Shown: positions 21,901-33,900 of the stretch, piece after piece
Numbering within the stretch: the first letter of the stretch is position 1
Layout: each line of letters begins with the position of its first letter
Assembly: GCA_038049695.1 (NCBI GenBank)
Contig: CP142457.1
Location: 28,543,001 to 28,607,000 of the forward strand
Direction: 5' to 3'
DNA: 64,000 nucleotides
Origin: Cinnamomum chago
Lineage: Eukaryota; Streptophyta; Magnoliopsida; Laurales; Lauraceae
The notes under the pieces: generated by a model
Told to the model about the DNA's origin: nothing
Seen by the model: the letters and a program-made list of their open reading frames with translations, nothing else
Database searches by the model: none
Translations under genes and position numbers: made by a program

Positions 21901-24900
21901 AGGGAATATCAACAAGCTCTGCTTGGGTTATGATAAACCTAATGTTAATTTGCTTCATATAGGATCTTGAATCAGACTTAAGCTCAAGTGATATTGGGTT
22001 GAAAGTATGATGCTATAATTCACCATTCTCTTTAACTTTTGTCAGCGTATGGAGAAAATAGTGTGGAAACTAGCATGAACTCAACCAAGGTTCTGAAAAT
22101 CGGAATCGAATCGCGAATCGTTTGAGGCACCGAATCGAATCGAATCACGAATCGTTTTAGGCACCGAATCGAATCGAATCGCGAATCGTAGGATTCATTC
22201 TATTTTTTCCAAAATAGTTTTTAAAAAAATAAAAAAATATGTAAAAATAAGAAAAAAAATATAGATATGCATATCTCATCCATTTTCCATACATAGCAAC
22301 ATTTATATTTTTGAAAAAGGAAAAAGTTCTATCAACAAAACGATGCTCATGAGCTAATTTATAACCTAAACACAAAAGACTACATCCCAAAAACATCATC
22401 AAAAGATGCTCATGCGCTCATGCATGATCTAAGTACTAAACCTTCATTCCAAAACATCAAAAGACAAAAGGTTCATATGCTGATATCCCCATTATCATGG
22501 CCAAGGACCATATCCATGTCAACATCATCATCTCCAAATGAAGATGATCCATCATGAAGACATTGAACTTCCTCCTCTTCATTGTCAGATGAAGACACCA
22601 GAGCTTCTTCTTCCTCAAGCTCGGATACTTTCTTCTTTCCTTTATCTTTTCTTCCAAATGTAAGTTTTCTAGGCCCTATAATACAAGATTACAAAATTTT
22701 AGTCTACCAAATTAAAAAGTAAATATTAATCTTTAGACTTTGACATTTAGTAAATTGGTAATACCTCTCTGTCTATCTTGTCTACTCGTCCCTTCGTTAG
22801 CCGTATCGACAAAGCATTCTCCAACGTCCATCCATGACATGTCATTGTCTAAAACAAGATCTTCTTTTTCATTGATCCACTCATCATCAGATTCCATATC
22901 TGACAAGCAAATAGGATTAAGAGCTTGATACCTGTCTCTTGTTTTGACGGACTTGGAGATTTGGATTATATTTAACGAAGACTAGAGAATTAAGACGTTG
23001 CTCTAGTTTGTTTCTCCTCTTTGAATGTATCTATAAAAAAGTTAGATTAAATTATTAAATGTCAAGATTTATACAAATTATATTACTAATTAATGAAAAT
23101 AAATTTAACAAATCGCACCTGTTCAAATGTACTCCAATTTCTTTCACACCCCGATGAACTGCACGTTAAGCTTAAGATTTGAATTGCTAGCTTTTGTAGT
23201 TCAAGACAATGTTCACCATAGCTCTCCCACCATAAAGCTAGTTTATAGGAATAAAGTCAATGATTGTAAAAGAATAACATGGTGAAGAAAAAAATACGTA
23301 TTAAGGAATATAAAAAATTAAGAATATATGTACTATGTAGATTACCAGGTTGTTGTCTTAATTGTTTATTGCGCCGTTTCTCTTCCGAACATGCCGATCT
23401 TTCTCTTGAAATAGTCAATTTGTTCATCAACAAGAATCCGAGTTCTACTATCTTGAACAAATCGCTCCAATGTGTTGTACAATCCCTTTTTAACTTAAAA
23501 ATCAGCATGAAATTTCTCATCATATTGGAACGCGGGATTTAAAAAATATGTGGCTGCATGCAAGGGGCAGTGCAACTGTAGGTTCCATCTTGAATCTATG
23601 ATTCTCCATATGGGATCATATCGCTTCTTCACATTGTCGAAATTTTTGGCAATAGCCTCTTTGGCCCTGTCCATTGCTTCATAGATGTATCCCATTGGTG
23701 GTCTTTCATCGGAATCAACCAAGCGAAGGACTTTATTAAGGGAGTTGCACATTTGATGCAATATTTTATGCAACCCCAAAATTCTTCATCTGCCAAGATA
23801 ATATCTCTCACTCTCACGCCATCAATATTGTTGGATTATGAACTTTCTTCCCATTCCTTTGAAGCCAACATTGACCGCAATGCAACCCTTTGTTCATGAA
23901 TACTTTTCAAGGTCAAAAAGTTTGTAGCAAAACGGGTGACAACAGCTCTTATAAGCTCTTCCCTTTGTAAATTTCCTCATTAAATTTAACACCCATATAT
24001 GTGTATAAATAAAAACAGTAATTTTCCCTGCCTTTGCAACTGTTGTGGCATGAGTGGGCAATTTTCCAATATCAGCTAGCATCAAATCAAGTAGATGTGC
24101 CGAACACAGTGACCAAAATAATTTTTTCCTCTTTTCCATTAAGAATTCACCCGCCTTGACTAAAGCTGCAGTACTATCTGTCACCACTTGCACGACATGC
24201 TCTTCTCCAATTTCTTCAACTACCGAATCTATCAACTCAAACATGTTTTGTGCATTTTTTCAAATTGAAGATGTATCCACTGATTTAATAAAAACTGTAC
24301 CACGTGGGCTGTTAACCAAAAAAATTGTGATGCTTCTATTCTTTCCATCGGTCCACCCATTAGTCATCAATGTGCACCCACATTGGCTCCACTCTTTTCT
24401 ATATTGATCCAATGATTTTTCAATAAGTTGCACTTATGAAGAAAAGTGTGCCTCACTTCATGATAACTTGGTAGTTTCAATCTCGGTCCAAAAGCGGCCA
24501 CTGCCTCCATCATTGGAGCAAAAAACGGACTTTTAACAACATTGAAAGGCAATGCATTAGCATAGAAAAACCTACATATTGCCAACACAACCCTTTTCCC
24601 TATCTCATTTTTAACAAATGTGATTAAGTGTTGATTGTTTTGGCTTTTTTCCTTTAACCACAAAGCTATCCATTGTGCCTTTCATTTTTCCTTTATCTTG
24701 TGGTATTTCAATGACTTCATCATTGTCTTGGAAATAATAATCGGATGAACGCCCAATATCATACATGTCATCTTTTTTTTTTTCTCCTTTTCATCTTTGT
24801 TATCTTCTAATAGCTTCTTAAAAAGGTTTGCTACATCATCCTCAACTTGAGAGCACGGCTTTATGTTTTGTTTTGTTCGGGCTAAATGGTGTTTCATACG

Positions 24901-27900
24901 AAACACTCCACCCCACATCGCCTTTCCACAAAAATTGCATCTCACATTCAAGTGATTATCTGGGTTAACTTTGGAACAATAACTCCATGCAAGATCATCA
25001 TCTGTTGGGCCTGATCCTCTCCCCTTTTTTGGCCGACCCATAACTGTAAAATTAAAAAAAATAAAATCATTCAAGTTCAACAATCACCATAGTTTACATG
25101 GAAATTGATCGTGCCCCAAGTGTAGGGTCGTCACGATTGTAGTAATAACCAGTGAAACCGGGTCGATCCACAGGGAGCCAATGATCGCGATGTACCTGTC
25201 ATATTGGAAAACTAGTACTAGCCTATCAAAAATCTATAAAAACCACAAATCCTACTTTAATTAAAAATTAATCACAGATCTGAATAAAATTAATTACAAC
25301 CTGATTTAAAAAAAAAAATCCTAAATTAGAGACCTAATCTAATAGATCTATGCTAAAAACTGCATCCACCATAAAAATAATCAGAAAACCAATTTGAGAG
25401 ATAAAAAAAATTCAGAAATAATTAAATTGAAATTCAAGATTGAATGAGAGCCTTGCAATCTAAGGGTCAGGGTTCAGTTATTTTCTAAATACTGAAAATA
25501 TGGGCGATTTCATTAAGGACTCAAAATCTAAAAAAATCAGATTTATTAATATTTGAGAAATTTCAGAAAGACTCTAGTCTCCTTCGATTATTTTCAGTAT
25601 TTAGCGGCCTTTAAGCATGCAATATATCTTTAAAAAATAAAGCATCAAAAAGACATAAATAAAGAAAATAGATTAATAAATTGAAAATCAGATTTTGAAT
25701 TAAAATTGCTCACCCATAATCAATCAATAAAAATAAATCAACTTACACCCTTTCTCCTTATATTACAAGTAGCAAATCTACCCCTCCATCCTTCACAAAA
25801 TAATCAACTTTCTTCTTTAGCCTCGTATAATAGGTGAGTGAGAGATGTAGGTGATGGGGGCAAAGAATGGAAAAAAGATTTATGGGAGAGAGAATGATGG
25901 ACGTGAGATAGAGTGGAGATAGGAAGGAAAAGAAAAATAGAGAGAGAAAAGGAAAAAAATTCCAAAACGTCCAAGAGAAGATGGGTTGTTGTGCGCCTAA
26001 GTAATAGGGAAAAAGAGAGGGACATTGTGTGTGAGAGAAAAGATAGAGATGAGGGAGTTAGAGATTGAGAGGGAGAGAGAGAAATTAGGGGGGAAGAGAG
26101 ATATTCTTGGAAAGAAGTTAATGGCCACCCAATGAATTGGAGTCTCCCCTTGTGGTAAGAGATAAGAGAGAAAAAATAGGGGGTGGAAGAGAGGGTGATT
26201 CACGTGAGATATGGGAGGAGTTCCTCTTTTTTTTTTCTTTTTTGAAATTTCTCTAACTTGAACTCCTTGAATTTTGGATCTTGAAATTGGGTTCCATATC
26301 TCTTGTTGTTGCACAAAACCGTTTGGGACTCTTCAATCCTTTTGAAACTTTTCACTAGGGCTCCATTATAATCTCCTTGATTTGGCTTGATTCTTTGTTG
26401 AAAATGGCCCCACTTGGACTTGAAATCTTGTGAATTTGAGGTGGCTTGGATGTTCTCCTTTCAATTTCTATTGAAATTTCTCAAAATTGCATCTTGAGAT
26501 TTTTTTTTTTCAAACTAGCAATAGGAATGGGTCCCACTACGCCTTGTAATGACTTGGAATGATCCATGGACGTGCATCTCCCTTGCGGTCCCATTTTGGC
26601 CTACACATAAGACAGTTTATAAACATGATGATAGTGGTGTTAATATGGGCCCACTGAGTGGGTCATAACATGCACGGTTCACTAGAGTGTATAAATTTAT
26701 TAAATTAATAATCATCCAATGTTTAAAACCCAACTTTTGGATACTGTTTACTCGGATTTAAATGCAAGCAATGGGTCCCATATTATAAGTCAGGTCACAT
26801 GATGATGCATGGTGATTATCTAAATGCAATAAAATTATATCCCACCGGCATTACCTAGTTAAGTTAATGATAGTGAATGAAAGTGCTCAAACAGGGTGGG
26901 GTCCACTTGTGATCAATCACATGGTCAAAACTCAAATCATTTGACAAATTTGGATCGGGTCCTTACACTATGCATGGGGCTCAAAAATGCATAATTTGAT
27001 AATTTCACCAAGACATGCATTTTTATGAGAATTTTACTTAAATCCAACCAAAAGAGTCTAATTGCATGATTTTGTGAAAATCTATGAATTCAATGCATTT
27101 TATTTTAATTAAGTCCACAAATTTATATGAATTAATTATTTAAATATGTGATATTTTGGACTTATCAGAAATTGGAACTTGGAATTGGATAGTGACAACG
27201 GTCATCTTTATAGAAGGCAAGGCCCACCGTATTCATGGAATTTGGAATTAGGTAATTAGCAATAATAATTAATAAAAATATCATTGGTGGCCCCCACCCC
27301 CACTGATTAGAAAAATTGGTGATGGCTTGATGATGCCCAACTATAACTTTTTGAAAAAAAAAACAAAAGAACTCAGGCCAGAATTTCAGCATCATATATA
27401 GGAAAAAGATCATTGCTGGGCCCCACCCCACTAACAAATGAGAAAAATTGGTGGTTCCGTGGTGGCTTGATGATCTGTTTGATCAAAAAAGACCAAAAAA
27501 AAAAAAAAGCCCCAGACAAGATCATTCCAGCCCCAGACCAGATTATCCAGAATTTCAGCCATCATATATAATAATATCATTGGTGGGCCCCACTGATGTG
27601 AAAAATTGACAATGGCTTGATGATGCTCTAGTATAACTATTTGAAAAAAAATAAAAAGAAAAGAACTCATACCAGAATTTTAGCATCATATATAGGGCTT
27701 AAAAAATCATTGGTGGGCCCCACTGATGGATGCTCAAATCAGTGATGCAATAAGTACTCTCAGATAATTTGATGATGCCCCCACCGATGGAATCCATTGG
27801 ATGAGCCCCACCAAATGATTAAAAAGAAAATAAAAGGCAGAAGGAGACGGGATTCCCCAAATTTTGGCATCATATATAGGGCTTAAAAAATCATTGGTGG

Positions 27901-30900
27901 GCTCCACTGATGGATGCTCAAATCAGTGATGCAAGAAGCACTCTCAGATGATTTGATGATGCCCCCGCCAATGGAATCCATTGGATGAGCCCCGCCAAAT
28001 GATTAAAAAGAAAATAAAAGGTAGGAGGAGACGGGATTCTTTGAGAAGGTTCGCTGAAGAGGAAGGGAAGAAAAAAACACATACCTACCTCTCGGCTGGT
28101 CGCTGCTCCTCACTGGAACGAGCAAATGGTCGCTGCTCCTCGCCGGAATGGTTGTTGCTCCTCGCTAGAATGGTGGTCGCTGCACTGCAACCCACTGAAA
28201 TGGCTTCTCTGCTTCAAAGCTTTCTCACATGCACGATGGAGAGGATGGAGGGTGGTTTTGGGCAAAGATGAAGCTGAAACCTTGTTTGCATGCAGAGATG
28301 AAGATGAAACTCAAATGGCCAAGCCTCTTCATGAGATGAGTTTCCTTCTCGTTGCTGAGATTTTTTTCTTTGGGCTTCTTAGATTTTTTTTTTTTTACTT
28401 CTTTTCAAGACACAAGCATGCTGCCTTGTATCCCACGAAATCACATCATGGAATAGACGTTGCATTTATGGCTTTATGGGGCTCCTCGACTTCCTGCAGA
28501 TACAAATCGTATGAATCGTGCGATTTTCCCCTAAATACGATTCTAACATGCGATACGAATTGTTTTGGGTACAATACGATTCGAATCGTATGATTCGTAT
28601 CGTGCATCATACGATTTTAATAACCATGAACTCAACCATTACTTGATTATTTTATTTTATTTTTGTCATATCCATTGTATTTTCTTCATATCCACAATCC
28701 TCCTAAGAGAGGAGCACGTAAAAAAATTCTTAAGTAAACAAAGAGTCTACTTGAGAAAAAAAAGAAAGAGAAGGAATTATTTATACAATGAGTATTGTAT
28801 AAATCTTTTTAAAATAGTGACTATAGAAATAGAATAACAAATAGAATAAAAAAATATTATATCAAAATAAAAGGACAAACGGGTTATGTGGGTTAAATGG
28901 GCTGACCCTAACCCGACCCATTTAAATGTGGGTTAGAAAAGCTTGACCCGCAACCGACCCATATATTATGCAAGTCAGGTTGTGCGGGTCATATGCGGGT
29001 TGGGTCGGGTTGGTGTTTGCTAGCTCTAATTGGTGCGAGCTATTCTCGTTTAACCGAGTCACTGGAATCGTAAGATTTGATGAAATGAGTATCGAACTAG
29101 AGGATTCAAACTTGAATCCTAAGATTCATTTGTAAATGAGATTCATTGGATAGATACGAATTCGAGATGCGAATTGTAGGATTCTGATAACTATGCTTTG
29201 GACAACCATAATGGTATATTACCTGTGAGGATTACTTTTGCTTTAACTTGCCCCAATTTAAGGGGATTCTAATTTCTATACATTACCCTAATTAAGGGCA
29301 TCGTAATTGCTCTAAATTAGAAGTTACTGTATGTAACCTATAGGATATTATGAATACTATAAAAAGGGAGATTGCTCACACAAAAATTCAGTCAAGACTT
29401 CATTCCTTTCCCTTGTTTGGTTTGAATCTTTTGGGTGTTAGAGATAGTTTTGATAAGGTATCAGAGCACATCCTCTGATTTCTGAGTGAAATGATCAAGC
29501 CTTGTTCATTTTGTTTTTGCATCTGCTGTTAGAGTTGTGTAGGAAGTTTTGATAAGGTATTAGGGCATATCCTTCTGAGACGATCAATCCTTGATCGTTC
29601 TATACGAGCATTTGCTGTTAGAGTTGGATGGGGGCCATGTTTAGAGTTATGGATCAAAATAGCAACTGCTATTCTGTATTGGGAGTAGCGGCCAAACGAC
29701 TATGATAAATGGTATTTAGTGCCACTCTCATCTGTAGCGGCCACTGTGGTCCTCTACAGCCACTACGGTCAGCTACAGGCTGCTATGGATCGCTTTTGGG
29801 TTGCTACAGTGTGTGATTGACAGGTACTTTCCAAATTTTTTTAAAATATACAGCAAGGCTCGTTTCTTTTCTTCATCTCTCCAAACGACATCTTTATGCA
29901 ACTCTTCTACCCTTCAATTCTTAAAAGAGTACCCAAAAAAAAAAAAAAATGGAAGAAGAAGAAGATTTTGCTGAATTGAAGCTGATATAGAGAGATCCTT
30001 TCAAGGGCTCTTCACTAGGTACATCCTAGCAGAGATCCCCTTTGGTAGAGGTATTATTTTCTCTACTCTCAGCAAAAATACATTGTTTGTTTTGATGAAA
30101 GTTAATTTCTTATTTAATTTGAACTTCAAACTTTATTTAAGCATTACTTTATTTACTTTATAAGTAATATATCCTTTGTTATGTACAGGTGTGCTAAATT
30201 GCTTATTTGAATTATGAATTTATAATTGCATAATAGGTCCTAACTTAGTATATCTAACCAACATGAATACATTCGATTCACACCTTGCTACACCGCTACC
30301 TATCGCCTGCGATGTAGTGTTTTGGCCACCGGCTGCTACGCCCGCCACAACCACTATTTTGATCTTTGTTCAGAACAATAAATCATGGAATCATAAGATC
30401 TATGCTCGCCCCATCCATCTATATCTTCTTGCTTCCTTTCTTTGATAAATCATGATTAGAATGTGGTTTTCAAGAACCACATCTTTGGGATGACAAAGTT
30501 GGATGATAGTATTTTGCTTAATGTTCTGATGTATCAGGTTTGCCTCAAATGCACTTCAGGTTATATGACCAACCATTATGCCAAAATATTTTAACCAACC
30601 TTTGGAGTAGACATCCAAACAATTGCTTGAAATTTTCTCTGTTCGTAGACAGTCTTGTGTGAAACTTATTTTTGGTGGTGGTTGTATAGGTGTAAAAAGA
30701 CGAGGCGTGTCTCCGTTTACAAAAGTAAAAAGAAGAAAGAACCAATTATAAGGAGAAAGGAAGATGTCACTTGTTTGACATTTTCAGAAGCAACAAAAAA
30801 TGTGTTATGTGATTTATTTACGCGTTATCCTCCTGGTGATGGGGAGCTGGCTCCTGAAACACCACATAGGAACCCTAATGCAAAGACTGCTAAAGGTCAA

Positions 30901-33900
30901 ACGAAACATGATAACAGCTTCTGCAAACCTTTGATGGGCAAGGATGAAATTGCAAGGAAGGTGGATTTGCTGGCCTCAAGGTTGAATGAGGCTGCGCACT
31001 TGAGAAAGGTTCTCTCTGCTGATTAGATTAAGTTGTAAATTTAGATTTTTTCTCTTGATTTCTCATCCAATATAAGAAGAAGGTATCCCATATTTATTAT
31101 TATATATTTATTTATCTCAAACACTTGGTGTGATCCCAAAGCACAAGAAGGTATCGATAAGCATGAATTCTGCCAGTATGTTTAAAACACTTGTGATTTG
31201 GTTTAAATTCACGTGTACCCTTAACATTTTCCCCCTTTGTTTAGGTCTAGTTAGCCACATGAAATATTTCCTGCTATCAGTCATTTTGGCTTGGAATCAT
31301 AAATTTATTGTTGATGAATGCATGCAGATTGCCGAAGAGAGATTGAAGCTGCCAATAACATCCTTCAAGGATGCCATTACTTCGACAATCAACTCTCACC
31401 AGGTTCCTTTATTGTGTTTTTTCTCCCCAATTTTTTTTTTTTTTTTGGTGAATTTCAGATTGCATTCAATTTGCTCTTAAAAGATGAGGTAAAGATATAC
31501 TCATCTATTTCGCTCACGTGAAGATGTGAGATTACCATGTAATGAAGATCACCTATCTGATGGTGAATATATTAATCTGATCTGAGTGATGAACAGGTTA
31601 TGATACAATGAATTCTATTTGGTGATTTCTTCTCTGTGATCAATGTTGACATGTACATGGTAAATTCCATTAGTCACTTATCTCAAAAAAAAAAAAAAAA
31701 AAAAAAAAGGAAAAAGTCCATTAGCCCCTTAAAACCTACACTATCTCCTTCCCACCTGCTCTCCTACACATAAAATGTAAATCACAAACGTTCTGAATGC
31801 AACTCTAATTGCTGTCAGATGAAAACAAAGATAGATAGGAAAGAACTTGAAAATCCCAAAATTGAATGAGAACAAAAAATGCAACATACTCAATCTGGTT
31901 GTTACCTCCAACGAGAGTAATATTTGAATTACTAATGTAGCAACACCAATAGATTGTTGCAAGAGGGCCTGTGGCCCATGTGTGGGACCCAAGATTATTT
32001 AGAATATTATTATTTATAACTTTATTACTTTCTAATGTCACTAAAGAGTTGTAATTAGGGTAGTTTCTAAGTTGCTTAAGTTTCCTAGTTCAATTAATTT
32101 TCTTAGAGCCTAAGTTTCTTTTACTATTTATAGGAGGACATTGTAGAGATCATAATTTCAGACTTGAATTGAATACAATTTTCCCTTTGTGGAATTTTAT
32201 CGTTGGAGAGTGTCTTTATTGTGTGATTGTTTCTGCCTAAACCTAAAATTGTGTTGCGGTACCTACGATGCAAATTCTAACACTAGGAGTTGCATCAATT
32301 GGTATTAGAGCCGAAGACCCGTCATCGGATCATTCAGGTTTTACCCCGTTTCATTTTACCGTCGAAGCCCTAAAATCCACACTCCACTTCATTCAATCCA
32401 TCCATCATCCCTGCCGACTGAAACCCTAACTATCAAAACCCCATCCTCGTGCCACCGTCCTCCCCAAAACCCATCCGTACTCAAATTAAAAAAAAAATCA
32501 CTCGCCCAACTGAGTCCCCAAAGTTCCAAAAAATCTGAACCCACCTCTTTCCAAACTAAAACCGAAACCTTGAACCCATGCATCCTAGTTATCCAAAACC
32601 TTCACCCGAACCCATCACCCCTTCGTTCTCCATCCCAAGGGGGGAAAAAGAAAAAGAAGGGAGGAAGAGCAGAGAAGAAAGACAGACTTACCTTTGTAGC
32701 CTCCACTAGAACCAAGAACCTCTTGATCGTTGCAGCACTTAGCCAGTAGCCGCTACACTGTTGTTGTTGCCAGCCACACACCAACAATCACCGTTCGACT
32801 GTCAGAGTCCCTCGTCTGCATCGAGACTCCACAACAGCCTATCGATCGTCCTCACCCCCTCCACCCTAATTCTCCAACTTGATCTCTTTGAAGTCCAGCA
32901 ACAAAAAAGGATTCAAACCCCTTTTGTGTTCTTCGTTTCAGCTATAACAGGAAAAAGGTCGAACCCTCTCTCCCCTCTTTTTTCTTCTTCTGCACGCAAA
33001 CCAAAATATAAAAGAAGCAAGAGTTCAAGTTAAGTCTAGTCCAGGTCGACACCAGGCCAGTTCTGACCTGGGCCCAAACAGAACCAGAATTTCCAGAAGT
33101 TCGATAGGCTGACATCATCTGTGACATCAGTAGCGGTCAAATGGTTTGGCCAGAAGCAACAAAAGAAAATATTTTTCGTGATTGTGGGACCATCCAAGGT
33201 TAGCTTTCTGTACTGATATCTTTAATCAATGAAAGTTATCATTAAAAAAATAAAAAAATAAAAATTCAAGGTTAACTTTCATATCCGTTTTCATCTGCAC
33301 ATTCATGAAGACTAGATCTACACAGTAGGTCAGTTAAATTTTTATAGACTACATAAAATAAATTGGCTGAATATCGGTGAGTCTACCACGAAAGATTTGA
33401 CCAGTGAGGTAGCCATGGTTGTGGATTTTTATTTTTATTTTTATAGCATAAGAAACTACAATGGGGACTCAACTATATATAGAGGAAGAGGAGTAGGATT
33501 GTATCTTAGCAGGCTAGACTTTTTAAATAAAATAGGAAACTATCTAATCCTAATCTAAACAACAAAATTAGACAGTTTCTTGATTAAACAAGGAATAAAA
33601 ATAGAAATAGGATAGAAAGGAAATTACCACATTCGTTCTCCGTCAATTGGGCCTGTGGATTTAACCCAATGGACCGGGTTGACCTCTGGGTCAATGCATT
33701 GGTCCAGTTGATTTCTTGGGCCTAGTCCGCACAACATGGTCTAGTCCGCACAGCATCAACTATCCCCGGCTTGGAAGAACTCAACTCCGACAAGTTAATA
33801 ACTTGATAATATTCATAGAGATCTAGATTTAGGCACTGGAAGTATGGTAGCAGTGATCCTTGTAGCATTGAAGATTTGACGGTTTTGTTATCGGACAAGG

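Larger units (their letters stand above)
22088..28625 (-). mobile_element. Innermost element carrying hAT-type transposase remnant
   Basis: Left end GGTTCTGAAAATCGGAATCG; right end in reverse complement GGTTATTAAAATCGTATG. ATGAACTCAACCA (13 bp) occurs directly outside both ends (22075-22087 and 28626-28638), longer than the 8 bp normal for hAT, so the exact border is uncertain. Subterminal GAATCGAATCG repeats are dense at both ends. A minus-strand BED-finger hAT transposase lies at 25083-22460. The 25.1-28.1 kb part holds unrelated repeats, so the element is itself loaded. Confidence 0.6.
21535..29028. mobile_element. hAT element with perfect 8-bp TSD (ATTGGTGC)
   Basis: The left end TAGAGGTGGCAAATGGGTCG and the reverse-complemented right end TAGAGCTAGCAAACACCAAC are typical hAT termini. 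ATTGGTGC occurs directly outside both (21527-21534 and 29029-29036). Subterminal GGGTCGGGT/GACCCG words are repeated on both sides (21550-21735; 28880-29010). The interior is mostly occupied by a further insertion, 22088-28625, so this element itself is probably a short non-autonomous one of about 950 bp. Confidence 0.85.
20903..29200. mobile_element. Outer, non-autonomous DNA element split by a hAT insertion
   Basis: The ends GCATAGTTTCCAAAATTGG (20903) and, reverse-complemented, GCATAGTTATCAGAATCC (about 29196) form imperfect inverted repeats. The element is cut at 21534/21535 and resumes at 29037. The related copy at 35711-36440 is uncut, giving about 800 bp for this element without its insert. 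The body is A/T-rich and non-coding; the terminal AATCG words match the innermost element at 22088. Confidence 0.65.
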
